Shown here in pieces: positions 52,439 through 62,410 of a stretch of DNA of 64,000 nt (its first letter is position 1; each line of letters opens with the position of its first letter). A program made the translations under genes and the position numbers. Below the pieces are notes generated by a model that saw only the letters and a program-made list of their open reading frames with translations, had not been told where the DNA came from and made no database searches. The stretch lies in contig JAOWCC010001634.1 in NCBI GenBank assembly GCA_030867875.1, forward strand, positions 50,998,021 to 51,062,020, read 5' to 3'. The DNA comes from Actinernus sp. WN-2022 (lineage: Eukaryota > Cnidaria > Anthozoa > Actiniaria > Actinernidae).

Positions 52439-55400
52439 CATGTATCAGTCAGTACTCTGTTCCAGAACAAGTTCTGTTTTGGAACATAGCCACATAAAAT
52501 CAAAAACAGCAGCCCTGCAGTTTTTCTGTCAATACAGTCCGAATTCTTATCAGTACAAGAGAAATTGTGGGGAAAGGGATTCTAGCATGCAATTATCAAG
52601 ACTAATGCCCTCTTATTTCCAATGGTAATAGGCCAATCAGAAAATGAGAAACTGGATGAGCAGTTGTTATAAAAATAAGATATTTTTTTTGTGTGAAATT
52701 TTGTTGAAAGGCATAAAATTAGAGTTAATTACATGTACATGTAGGTGCTATAGATTACATCATGTGCAGCATACACAAAAACAGGTCCCATAATAGATGG
52801 TCTGTACATGTGCATCAAGACAGGAGTTTGACCATCACTGCTGTTTTGCCATGGGGCAGGGGTCAGGGGTCAGTGATCTGCTGTGAGACCTCCCTTAATA
52901 TGTTCAGTAATTGATACTGTATGGGGACATACAGTGGTATATCCATGTGACTTATTAAATGCTGCATTTCGATTGGTTAGCACCCTTAAAAGTATTAATG
53001 AATTTTATAACTTAAGAGTCATTGTCTGAGAAAACCGGGCAGAACTTAAAGATGGGGGTCGGCCGATTCCTTTAATTTTTTCAGCAGTTAGTAGGTACCT
53101 GATAAGATTACGAACGGTGGTATTTAAAGTTCCACTCGCCTTTTTGTTTCTGAGATTGACCACCCCCTTCCATTTCTGGCCTAGACAGGTCGTAAAAACG
53201 GTAAAATCTGGGCTAACTTTGAAAGGCTATCAAAGTCACTACGCACAACTGACGGCTTTGCTACATTTTGTGTGCATTATCTACCATTTAAACAGCATGT
53301 TCACTTTTGAAAAAAATCTAGTCGGAGAAATTCCTTTTTTTAATATTCGGATAAAATTCGTTTTTTTAGCTTATCACGAAAATCACCAATATGGAGTCAT
53401 TTTTAAGGGGATGTTTCTCAAAAGTGCGGTAGTTTATTTCAACATTGAAATCATTTTTCAGTAGCCTACACAATTGCCATCAAAGTATTGATTGGCACTA
53501 CTCAATGATTTAGCGTGAGCCGTGTGAGAAATAGCTGAAATGTGCATAAATTAACCTTTTTTTTTCCGCCAAATTTTCAGTCATAATATCAATCCGGCAT
53601 GTAAGTTTGTCAAAGTATTATAGCATAACCTAATGAAAATGGCTCAGAAGACTATTACTTTACATCGAAACGTTTTAGGAAGAGGTAAATGTGTAAATAT
53701 TTGATGTTTACATAAGTAAAACTCGCTGACCTTCGAAAGACACAGGTCAATTTCCCGCGCTAAATTATGTTAGGGGCCGTCGACATATTCGAAATGCCCC
53801 GCTTAACGCACAACGGACGTTAAGGTCAGACCCCCTCCCCCTCCCCCTTAACGTCCACCCATTGTTTTATTCTTTTTTTTTAGGTCAGGAAAAACAGTAA
53901 TGAAATACACGGGAGTTCACTTATAAACAAAGTATAAAACAAGCTTAAAGCTTTAATAGTTGCAACTGTACAGTCAGTCAGTACCTTGAATTCCCGTACA
54001 AGCTCATTTCGGATATTGACTAAAATACTCATTCGGACACGACTATAAAACTGAGTTTCATTTACCTGGAGGTTTGAGGTATTTCATGATACTTCTAATC
54101 AAAAGACCTTGTTGAAATTTCCGGGAAATTCAACAGAAATTGCGCTCTAATGTAGATCTAGCTGACTAGAAACGTTTGATTAAAAAGTGTACTTCTATTG
54201 ATGAAAAAGTGTTTGTTCTAAATGCCCCACACTAACGTCCATGCCCTTACCCCCTCCCCCCCTAAACGTCCGTTGTGCGTTAAGCGGGGCATTTCGAATA
54301 TGTCGACCCTTATTGTCGTCTCGCTAGGGCAGTTGTGCTTGCCGTATCGCTTAATGGTGAAATAAGGAATCTACGATTAGCAGATCTATTGAGTTTGATG
54401 ATAGTGGGCCCTATGATTATACATCCTTATAACCAGTAAAAATACATGTAGCATTGGATCATTCTCAGAGAGGGTAACGTGACGTGTCACGTAATACCGG
54501 CTGAACAAATTCTTCAAGGCGAATAAACAATAAAATTATCCGAGGTACATATTATATGTATTGCATGATGCTTTTCCTCAGAGACATGTCTTCATTTACA
54601 TGTAGGGTATAAAATGTATATAGTTTCTGTAATGATATTTTGTTTTACTATTTAGCGCATAAAAGTATTTGTGATGCGGTATGTAATATTTCGCTGAAAA
54701 GGGGTTTGCATTTTAACTGTTGTCTTTTCAAAGTCATTTCTTGTGATTGTTTAAAAAAAGGTCTAACTCTCCCGCTAATTGCTTATTTACATAGAAAAAA
54801 AGGAAAAGGAAAATGAAAGTCAAAAATAAAACCAGAACCAATAATGGGATAACTATGGACATTGTGGCAGTTTTAATCGTTTACGTTAAACCTCGGGGCT
54901 CTGGCTCAGCATAAACGTCTTCTATGGCCTTCATGGCCAAGCAATTATAATATTTTCTATGTTACGTTTTGGGCAAACAAAACTGGCTTCTTCCACTTGC
55001 TCTGCCTTAAGATTAACAAATCCATCGCGGTCAAGAATAAAATGTTTATTTTTTAATCTATTTGCATTTTATGCAAAATATATGTACAACTGGAGGGTTG
55101 GTTACTTAGCGCCAGGATGGCTAAGGTCAAAATATTACTTACGAGGGTGGTGTAGTTTGCCAAGTGAATAAGTAGCTTCAGTGTCAATATTGTTAGCTTC
55201 TTACAAAAGAAAGGCTTTTAAAGAAGATATTTCAAACGTTTTAATAAGTGTTTAGGACTAGTAGTTTACCGGTATGATAAGTTTATCATTTTTCAGCCGA
55301 GAACAAACAACTTGACGCATCGATACAAATGGAGAAAGGATTGGTCTACCAATAAATTAAATCACCTTTTTCTTTGCTGATTTCAAATTTGTGCTCCGTT

Positions 55401-58400
55401 CATACATTACTGTAACTACATTGTAATATAGGCAATCGACAGATCCCAACAAAAACATTTGGAGCAAAATTTGACTCGAATCGGGTAAACTGTGTCCCCC
55501 GGGGAGAGAATACTCCCACACATACTGTAAGGGTATGCGCCACCCTAAAGGGTAAGGTTTTGAGCTGTCTTAGTGTAAAATAGGGTAATAAATTTCACAT
55601 TTTTAGTTTGGAATAGGGTATGATCTTCACAGGGAAGTACGAGACTGCACATGTTCCAATATTTCACTTGTTGTAAATAGAGTACAGGTCTGTAAATGGT
55701 ATGGAAAATCTGATATTTTGGTCTGAAATAGGGCCAGGGTTTTGAGAACCGGGCGGCACACTGCCACCCAAAAACGTTATTTGGTATACTGATACTATTC
55801 ATTCAGGTTATTGGTTAATGTATTGGTTACACAAATAGCGGGTTTATTTAACAGCAAGATAACTTTATTGTCCATTTTTGAGACGCGAATTACAGTTTTA
55901 GAAGTCACAAGCAATACTTCGATAAATTCGCAACCATGGTCGCGCGGCAAAGGTCCACAGTCTTCCATTATCTTAGCATTTATTTCAGTAGTATTTTAGT
56001 CTTCCAGTATTTTAGCATCGGTTATAGCTACATGCCTTTATTAATTGCAAAAAGCATATCCTGATACCTTCACTGATTTGATTTATAGCTGTAAGCAAAT
56101 TACCTTGTTTTACTTTTGTCCATATCGTCGCCAATGCTGCCGAAAGAATGTACACTAAACGCAAGGAAATCTTATTCATAGGTGACTTTAATCTTGACAT
56201 GTTGAAAGGAAGCAACTCCAAAGGCCCGAATCAGGAACTATCAGGTTTTTGTGACCAATTCTGTTTAAGTAATGTTATTCAGGAAGCTACGAGAGTGACC
56301 ACAACCTGTCAAAGCTTGCTCGATGTTATTTTAGTGTCGCACCCTGAGAGATATGCAACCAGTGGTAATCTGCGCGTGGGTATCAGCAACCATGACCTAA
56401 TTTACATTATAAGAAAACAAAAACTTCCAAAGCCGAAGGCCAAGTTCATCCAATTTAGGTCTATGAAGAACTTTAATGAAGCTGCCTTTGCGTCAGATCT
56501 GGAGGAGACCCCTTGGGCTTGTATAAGCAGGTACTGGATAGCCACGCGCCGGTACTTAAATTACGCTTACGGAACAATCAACTGCCGTGGATAACACCAA
56601 ACATCCAACGAGAGATACGTAAACGGAATCGCCTATATAAGAAGTTTCGTCGAGTCTGCACTGACGCAAACTGGGCTAATTACAGGGAACAGCGAAACAA
56701 AGTTTCCAGTTTAAAGAGAACAGCAGTCCGCAACTTTTGTTGGGAAGCAGCCAAAAGTCCTAGTCATTCAGCTGGACATTTCTGGAAAAAAATGAAACCA
56801 CTTCTACCGAATACAAAATCTAACATTGACAGTGGTACAATTCAACTCATAGAAGGAGGGAAAGTAATCTCGAATGTTCCTGCCGCGTTAAATGGCTACT
56901 TCTCTACTCCTTGTGTTGAAGAGGTGATCTTAAAACTTACAGAGGAGGAGCTTATGGACCACCCTAGTGTCAAAGCAATCAGTAATCTGTGTACTGACCT
57001 AGACTTCTCCTTTGAACCAGTCAGTCCTAATTACATTTCTTCCCTCATAAAAAACCTTGACATTAAGAAGTCCTGTGGTCCCGATGAAATTCCGCCAAAA
57101 TTTCTGAAACTGTCTGTACCTACCATCACTGCCCCAGTGACGAAGCTGATTAACTACTGCATATCGACTAGTACATGGCCGCGTGATTGGAAACGCAGTA
57201 ATGTGAGCCCTGTTCATAAGAAGGATGAGACTACTTTTAAGAAGAACTATCGACCTATTAGTGTACTATCTGTTATGGCGAAACTGTTTGAAAAAGTGAA
57301 ATACGATCAGCTGTATGCAACGTTCTCTCCTATATTCTCTAGCAACATGTCGGGATTTCTTCGTGGCCACTCATGTTGTACAGCGCTAGTTAAGATGACA
57401 GACGACTGGCGCACATCACTTGATAAGAGTCATGAGGTCGGAGTTGTGGCCATAGATCTGTCCAAAGCTTTCGATTCTATCAGCCACAACCTTCTACTAG
57501 CTAAGCTAAGAGCATATGGTTTCTGGGAGTGTGCTTTATCGCTAATTCGATCCTACCTACATGATCGTCAACAAAGAGTTAAATCAGTTCTCTGACTGGC
57601 TCCCAGTTCATTGCGGTGTCCCACAAGGAAGCCTGCTAGGCCCCCTCTTGTTTAACATCTTCGTGAACGATGTTAATCAAGCTGTTGATATTTCATCACT
57701 GCGCCTGTATGCTGACGACACTACCCAGTATGCAGCTGACGTGAGTCCAGCTGCACTTGAGTTCACCATTAACCATGACATCAAGTCGCTGAAGAACTGG
57801 TTCTCTGATAACTTTCTTCAAGTAAACTCCGCTAAAACGCAGGCCATGACTTTAGGAAAATCAAAGTATACGTACGACCTAAGAGTCCATGAAGATACTA
57901 TTATTGTGAAAGACACCTTGAAAATTCTAGGTGTGACTCTAGATAAGGACCTTACATTTAAACCACATATTAACGAAATGCTAAAGAAAGCTCACGCGAA
58001 AATAGCGGCACTGATACGACTCTACAAGGCGTACGTATTACCGCATTTAGAATATTGTAGTCCCATTTTGTTAGGCATTGGTAAAGGTCTTAGCAACAAA
58101 ATCGAATCTGCAAATAGCTATGCTATCAGAACACTACTTAATTTAGGTAATAACGCAAATCATCAAGAAACACTATTAGACATGGCCTCAATGCGGTCAT
58201 TGAAACATAGACGCAACGTACAATCTCTAATGTTATTCTTTAAATGCTTCAGAAATCAAGGTCCTGTATACATATCAAATCTTTTTAAACCTAGAGTCAC
58301 TAGCTATAACTTAAGAGGTAGCGGTAATAACGTAGTTCAGCCATCCTATAACAGCCTTTTCAAGCATAATTCTTTTTCATACACAGTATCTCACATTTGG

Positions 58401-61236
58401 AACCAGCTACCATCGGCAGCTAAAACTACAACTTCTTTAACACAGTTTCGGCAATATCTTAATAAGTCTGACTTTATTGGATGCCAGTGTAAAAACTGCC
58501 TCTAACTAGCTCCTGCACACATGCACCTTTTTAATTGATCTACTTAGTTTACATTGATATCTTTAAATTTTGGCACCTTTAACTTAGAGTTTGTATATAT
58601 ATCGTATGGTATTAGTATAGCTAGACTTGCTTACTTATTATTGTATATATGTAAATAGTTTGAACTAGAGTTCTCTTAGCCTTTATCCATATTGTTATGT
58701 ACTAACAATATAATATTACTATATATATGTAAATAGTTGAAACTAGAGTTATCTTAGCTTCCATTCGTGTTATAATGTCATGCCCTACATTTGTAGCTTT
58801 ATTGTCCTACTACAAATTTTATACTTGGAGCAAGGGCGAGATACCAACAAACTCAACTCACATATGGCGCCGCTTCCGGGAATCGAGCCTGGCTGAGAGG
58901 CGCTGAACCACTGCACCATCCCGGCTCCCTTCAATGTGGAATGGTTTCAAATAAAAGGAAATATGAACAAAATACTATCAAACTGTGTACATGGAGCCTA
59001 GCACAGCCTTGGTTTGACCTTATGGCCTGGGTTCCGCTCTATAGCGACCGGAACTTCATTAGGAAGCTGTCACTAATATATTTGTAAAATGTGTATGTCA
59101 TCGGGAAATCACCAAAAGAATTTATCCAACCACTCCTTTACAAAGAACGAATATTCTCTCCCTTGAAATCTGTCAACTATTAAACTCGCCATTGCAGTGC
59201 ATTTACGTTATTTTTAGAAAGGTTTCCCGCTATTTGGTTGCAATCATTCCCAAGGGAATAAAACCACAAAAGCGTGCCCTGTTGGTATAGCAAAAGTAGC
59301 TATAAAAGAGGCATATTTTGTTTCGCCACTGGTCAACTCACTAATTGGCGGGAAAAACGATCTAAAAATAGCCCAACCTGTGAAAACGCTTGACAGCTAT
59401 ATAGGAGATATGGACGCTCCTGGTTTATATGGGCTCCTGCATTTTGTGATTAAATTCTACAACGAGGTTTTTCAGTTGTAATAGCATTTTTCTGGTGTAT
59501 TAACTCGAACAATTCACAACAATTCCCAGCATTATTTCTCATCCTCCTCCCTCAAGTTACATGTAAATGTCTCTGAGGAAAAATATCTGCAATGCATATA
59601 ATATGTACCTCGGATTTATTGTTAATTTGTTCAGACGGTCTTGCGTGACACGTCACGTTACCCTCTCTGAGAATTATCCAATGCTACATGTATTTTTACT
59701 GGTTATAAGGATGTATAATCAGCCCAACAATAACTTAATTTCGCGGGAAATTGATCTGGGTCTTTCGAAGGTCAGCGAGTTTTACTTATGTAATCATAAA
59801 ATATTTACCATTTTACCTCTTCCTAAAACGTTCCGATGTAAAGTAATAGTCTTCTGAGCCATTTTCATAAGTTATGCTATAATACTTTGACAAATCTACA
59901 CGCCGGAATGATATTTAAATGACTGAAAATTTGGCGGGAAAAAAAGTAATATATGCACATTTTCAGCTATTTCTCACACGGCTCACGCTGATCAATCAAT
60001 ACTTTGCAAATTTTTGATGGTAATTGTGTAGGCTACTGAAAAATGATTTTAATATTGAAATAAACTACCGCACTTTTGAGAAAAATTTTATCCGACTATT
60101 ATAAATATATATATATATATATATATACAGTCAATGCCAAAAAGGTTGTCCAGCAGAACATAATATAATACTATAATATCCATTGTTTTGGCCTATTGTC
60201 TTGGTCTAGACAATAGGCCAAAACAATGGATATTAAAGTATTATATTATGTTCTGCTGGACAACCTTTTTGGCATTGACTGTATATATATATTATTATTA
60301 TATATATACATATCTTTGATAACTATTTATTTATTTACATATATTAGTGGTATTAATTATTTTCTGTGTACTTTTTTGTATCCGTCTTATAATTTTATTT
60401 ACTTTTTGTAGCTGTCTGTTTTCTAAATTCCATATTTAAGTGCCTGTTGGCTCGATTAGGTTCCAGGTTCCCTGGAACAAGAAACATTTCTATACTTCCT
60501 GATCATATTTGAGTGTAAATAAATGCATTGTTGTCGTTGTTAGTTCTGTTTGTGCAATAAATCCATACATGATTACCACTTTATGACTATGAGCATTAGC
60601 TTAGTTTTATATAGGTTTCAATGTCCAAAGTCCGGTCTAGATTGGAATTTATTGGGGCTGCTGTCAGCAGACTAGTAGTAGTGTATAACATTCTCTAGAA
60701 TGTCGATTGAAATATCAACTGCGTGTACAGGAATGGAGGCAGTACTAGGCCTGCATAAGACACCGATGAGTATGGACAAGTTTAAATGTTTAATATCTTC
60801 TAAACGTATTATTATAAAACGTCATCTACATTACTTGATCTGAAAGGAATTAAAAACAGTCTGTAAAAGAATAATTTACGTACCTGGACTTTGTGAAAGG
60901 TATAGATGTTGCGAAGATTGGCGGCATATTCTGCAGCAGTTGCACCACGAACGTACCTAAAAAGAGAAGCCAGAGCTGAGTTGTAGGTATTTATTTCTGG
61001 GTTTATAGACCTGTTGTCAACGGATCAACATTTTATTTCTACCTATCATGCCACAATGTCCACGCGGAATTCAAAGGTATTCCACACTTTTCTGAGTCCT
61101 CCAGTTCACTTAAGGACCTCCTCGATAGATGTGGAGAGTTTGTAGTGTCAACTTCGCCATCTGAAATGGCCCTAGAAGTGAATACAGCGCCGCCTTGGTC
61201 GGAGAGAAATGGCGAACTGCTGTGTTTGACTGCCAT
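44594..61236 (-). CDS. EIF4E3: Eukaryotic translation initiation factor 4E type 3 (eIF4E3), complete eight-exon gene
   Basis: Exons (minus): 61236-61043, 60956-60884, 52307-52210, 51238-51178, 50119-50053, 45204-45110, 44858-44798, 44670-44594. All splice sites are GT-AG and every phase agrees, giving 726 nt, 241 codons plus stop. The product is a class III cap-binding protein: it binds the mRNA 5' cap with atypical recognition and, in mammals, restrains eIF4E. Landmarks: [22 protein letters not shown], the split-codon Trp in [52 protein letters not shown] and a C-terminus with HSAFEG. The position of the first cap-stacking Trp of eIF4E holds Tyr here (AAEYAANL), as expected for class III. 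Start: ATG in AACATGGCA; 61245 is TTG. Confidence 0.95.
44798..44858 (-). CDS. EIF4E3: eIF4E3 exon 7
   Basis: 61 bp, acceptor TTTGTAG, donor T|GTAAGT. Encodes [20 protein letters not shown], the C-terminal helix and strand of the eIF4E fold. Confidence 0.92.
45110..45204 (-). CDS. EIF4E3: eIF4E3 exon 6
   Basis: 95 bp, acceptor CACTGCAG, donor AAG|GTATGT. Encodes [20 protein letters not shown] and the following [11 protein letters not shown]. The SVSxRDRxDxVQxW pattern distinguishes eIF4E3 from eIF4E1 and 4EHP. Confidence 0.95.
45425..45625 (-). repeat. 60-bp exon-junction minisatellite, distal cluster
   Basis: Three full units and a partial. Each carries the last 34 bases of eIF4E3 exon 5, the donor G|GTAATG and the first ~26 bases of intron 5. 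These copies read ATACAAACAGTAACC, so the frame is open through the cluster. Confidence 0.9.
45640..45852 (-). mobile_element. tRNA-derived SINE body, split (larger part)
   Basis: The minus strand carries TTAAGCGCTTCGCCTCTCAC, B-box GGTTCGAATCCCGG and the SINE body to about 45640. The missing head is at 49751-49778. Confidence 0.8.
47900..48411. mobile_element. TTAA-flanked palindromic MITE, copy 2
   Basis: 512 bp, ends AGTGCCCCAAAACCC and complement GGGTTTAGGGGCACT, TTAA at 47896-47899 and 48412-48415. Shares internal sequence TTCGACTTTGCAATAA with copy 1 at 747-1292. Confidence 0.85.
48416..48775. repeat. Interspersed repeat, copy B
   Basis: Direct near-identical copy of 9244-9600. Its left boundary coincides with the TTAA of the MITE, so the MITE inserted at or beside its edge. 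Confidence 0.85.
49751..49778 (-). mobile_element. Head of the split SINE
   Basis: Minus strand GGAGCCGGGGTGGTGCAGTG GTTAAGG; TGGTGCAGTGGTTAA is a Pol III A-box match. Completes the copy at 45640-45852. Confidence 0.8.
49779..50050 (-). repeat. 60-bp exon-junction minisatellite, proximal cluster
   Basis: Four full units plus a partial one, directly downstream of exon 5 in transcript direction. Each repeats the exon 3' end, donor and start of intron. These copies read ATATAAACAATAACC, which places TAA in frame just after each donor. Confidence 0.92.
50053..50119 (-). CDS. EIF4E3: eIF4E3 exon 5 (parent of the minisatellite)
   Basis: 67 bp, acceptor AAATGCAG, donor GAAG|GTAATG. Encodes [20 protein letters not shown] plus GE, the conserved WKELLLATIGEQF segment of eIF4E3. 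The last half of the exon with the donor is what has been amplified downstream. Confidence 0.95.
50225..51075. repeat. 42-bp minisatellite, about 20 copies, in eIF4E3 intron 4
   Basis: The unit GTGTGTTGAGGAGTACATTG then TATGTACAGTTGGCATAATTAT is nearly invariant (GAGGAG/GAGAAG is the main variant). Open frames exist on both strands only because 42 is divisible by three. Position between exons 4 and 5 shows it is intronic. Confidence 0.93.
51178..51238 (-). CDS. EIF4E3: eIF4E3 exon 4
   Basis: 61 bp, acceptor TTCCTCATAG, donor ACG|GTTGGT (weak). Completes the split Trp codon and encodes [20 protein letters not shown]. Confidence 0.92.
52062..52156. mobile_element. Short MITE with GGGCCGGGTTGTT ends
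   Basis: GGGCCGGGTTGTT at 52063 and AACAACCCGGCCC near 52142-52154 form inverted ends of a roughly 95-bp element in eIF4E3 intron 3. Confidence 0.65.
52210..52307 (-). CDS. EIF4E3: eIF4E3 exon 3
   Basis: 98 bp, acceptor ATGTTACAG, donor CTG|GTAAGT. Encodes [20 protein letters not shown] then [12 protein letters not shown] and two bases of a Trp codon, matching the human FWSVYNNIP...YHLMRGERRPLW region. Confidence 0.95.
52398..52437. repeat. (ATT)n microsatellite
   Basis: About 13 copies of ATT. Confidence 0.95.
53773..54309. mobile_element. Harbinger-type MITE with TTA target duplication
   Basis: Ends GGGGCCGTCGACATATTCG and CGAATATGTCGACCC; inverted arms continue through GCGGGGCATTTCG and ACGTCCGTTGTGCG. 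TTA at 53770-53772 and 54310-54312. The sister arm of the surrounding inverted repeat lacks it and has one TTA, an empty site. Confidence 0.85.
54621..56147. other. Intron 2 DNA of eIF4E3, no recognised feature
   Basis: AT-rich, no domain-bearing frame. The minus frame at 55545-55802 has no family signature. Confidence 0.5.
56148..58830 (+). mobile_element. 5'-truncated LINE with endonuclease end and reverse transcriptase, frameshifted
   Basis: Open pieces 56148-56594, 56513-57595 and 57561-58505 read in order: endonuclease C-terminus ([18 protein letters not shown]), reverse transcriptase ([46 protein letters not shown]) and the C-terminal LINE region ([17 protein letters not shown]). Two frame changes, near 56550 and 57580, disable it. 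The 3' UTR carries a repeated ATGTAAATAGTTTGAACTAG. It lies antisense in eIF4E3 intron 2. Confidence 0.9.
58830..58927 (-). mobile_element. tRNA-derived SINE head, copy 3
   Basis: The minus strand starts GGAGCCGGGATGGTGCAGTG; A-box TGGTGCAGTGG and B-box GGCTCGATTCCCGG are present. Abuts the LINE 3' end. Confidence 0.75.
60128..60281. mobile_element. Tc1/mariner-like palindromic MITE
   Basis: 154-bp near-perfect palindrome. Ends CAGTCAATGCCAAAAAGG and complement ending CATTGACTG, embedded in TATATA (TA duplication). Centre GTCTTGGTCTAGAC. CAGT termini and TA target fit Tc1/mariner. Confidence 0.85.
60884..60956 (-). CDS. EIF4E3: eIF4E3 exon 2
   Basis: 73 bp, acceptor CTTTTTAG, donor CAG|GTACGT. 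Encodes [20 protein letters not shown] then HKVQ. The Tyr in AAEYA stands where eIF4E1 has its first cap-stacking Trp and human eIF4E3 has Cys. Confidence 0.93.
61043..61236 (-). CDS. EIF4E3: eIF4E3 exon 1 (start)
   Basis: ATG at 61236 with A at -3 and G at +4. Encodes a Ser-rich disordered N-terminus, then [15 protein letters not shown], the start of the eIF4E fold. Donor TAG|GTAGAA, phase 2. Confidence 0.92.
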
Positions 61237-61540
61237 GTTCGACAAGTCCCAACCACAACAAATTACGTCACGAGCCTTCGAATATTAATATGGAGGGTAG
61301 TAGGGACGGTCATTATAAACGAACCTAAATTTACAAGATGCAGAAAAGCTTATTAGATATTTTTCGTCGGTATATCATGATACTAATTAAATTATTTGAA
61401 TGGAAGTCATAGCTATGCTTTGTAACGGGAAATAGTATGTAAACTACAGTATGTTAAATTCCAAACACATTCCCTCCCCTCCCCTACCAGATTGGGTCAA
61501 GAAACTGACACCTTTGCAGGCTTGGTCACTTCAATCCAAG
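61237..61540. promoter_or_regulatory. Divergent promoter region of eIF4E3 and AATF
   Basis: 304 bp between opposed start codons. TTACGTCA (61264-61271) is a CRE/ATF-like site near the eIF4E3 start. No TATA box at a fixed distance was identified. Confidence 0.6.
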
Positions 61541-61844
61541 ATGGCGTCCATAGCGGATCAAATCCGTCTTCTCGCAAACCCTGAACCAACGAATTTAGAC
61601 CCTGAAGATGACGAATTAGACTCCACCAGAGCAAAGATAGTTAAAGGAGATCCAGGAGGAGAAAACGCGAATAATAGTTTAGGTTTTAGTGCGTTGAGAA
61701 GGGGGAATGCACCGCTTTTAGTCGAAGAAGACAGTAAATATCATGGTCAACGTGTTTCACGAGCGGAGCTGGCTTTGATGAGGGGAGACTTCCAGGCCAG
61801 CGATCGCTCAGTAGATGGAGCAGATCAGGACGAAAGTGACGAGG
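61541..61844 (+). CDS. AATF: AATF/Che-1 (Bfr2 family), exon 1
   Basis: ATG at 61541 (MASIADQIRLLANPEPTNLD). The first 101 codons match the N-terminus of AATF: leucine-rich start, acidic linker, S-T-R-A-K-[VI], S-A-L-R-R-G-N-A-P-L-L, D-S-K-Y-H-G-Q-R-V-S-R, then an acidic D/E/S stretch. An upstream in-frame Met at 61451 lies in GC-poor leader and is unlikely. Donor G|GTACGG after 61844, phase 1, matches exon 2. AATF is a nucleolar protein of small-subunit ribosome assembly and a transcription cofactor. Divergent from eIF4E3. Confidence 0.8.
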
Positions 61845-62410
61845 GTACGGTATTTTATTTCCCTTGGTAGGGTTTCTTCACAGAAAATAGTGTAAAAATA
61901 ACAGGAAATTAGAATTAATGATGCTTTCAAATTTCTTTAACTGTAAGTGTAAGCACGTGCGTGTATAAGGAAAATTTAAATTATACTGAAAGTGCAGTAG
62001 AATTTCTTGGATCTAAAGAGTTTTACGAATTATGTTATTTTTAGATATTCACAAGCAGCCAATGATATACAGTATGTATAATAATTACATACATGTACAA
62101 AGAAGAGCCTTCTTCAACTTCACGAAAAGCGAAGGCTCTGCTTGCAGGCTAATAAATAATATAGGCACAGGGAACCCATCACTTAGTGCACTTCAAATAA
62201 AATTGTTGTATAGACTCTCTTTTGACCATTATGCAATGTGAGGGTGTAGCTATTGTTATGCCTTCTGGGAATACTAAAAACAACACTAATTAAATTATGC
62301 CGCAATTGTTTTTATGCTTTGAAGCTCAGAATATCATATACAAAATTTGCTTGAGTTTGCGCAGAGCATAACAGTCGACTTAGGGTCTTTAACTTAAATC
62401 AGGTCTAATG

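Larger units (their letters stand above)
53435..60098. repeat. Large inverted repeat within eIF4E3 intron 2
   Basis: The left arm (about 53435-54620, including a 537-bp later insertion) is complementary to the right arm (about 59560-60098). Landmarks are AAAGTGCGGTAGTTTATTTC against its complement near 60060, CTCGCTGACCTTCGAAAG against 59765, and GTAACGTGACGTGTCACG against 59655. The spacer holds a LINE. It is probably a long-TIR DNA transposon or an inverted pair of one repeat. Confidence 0.8.
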
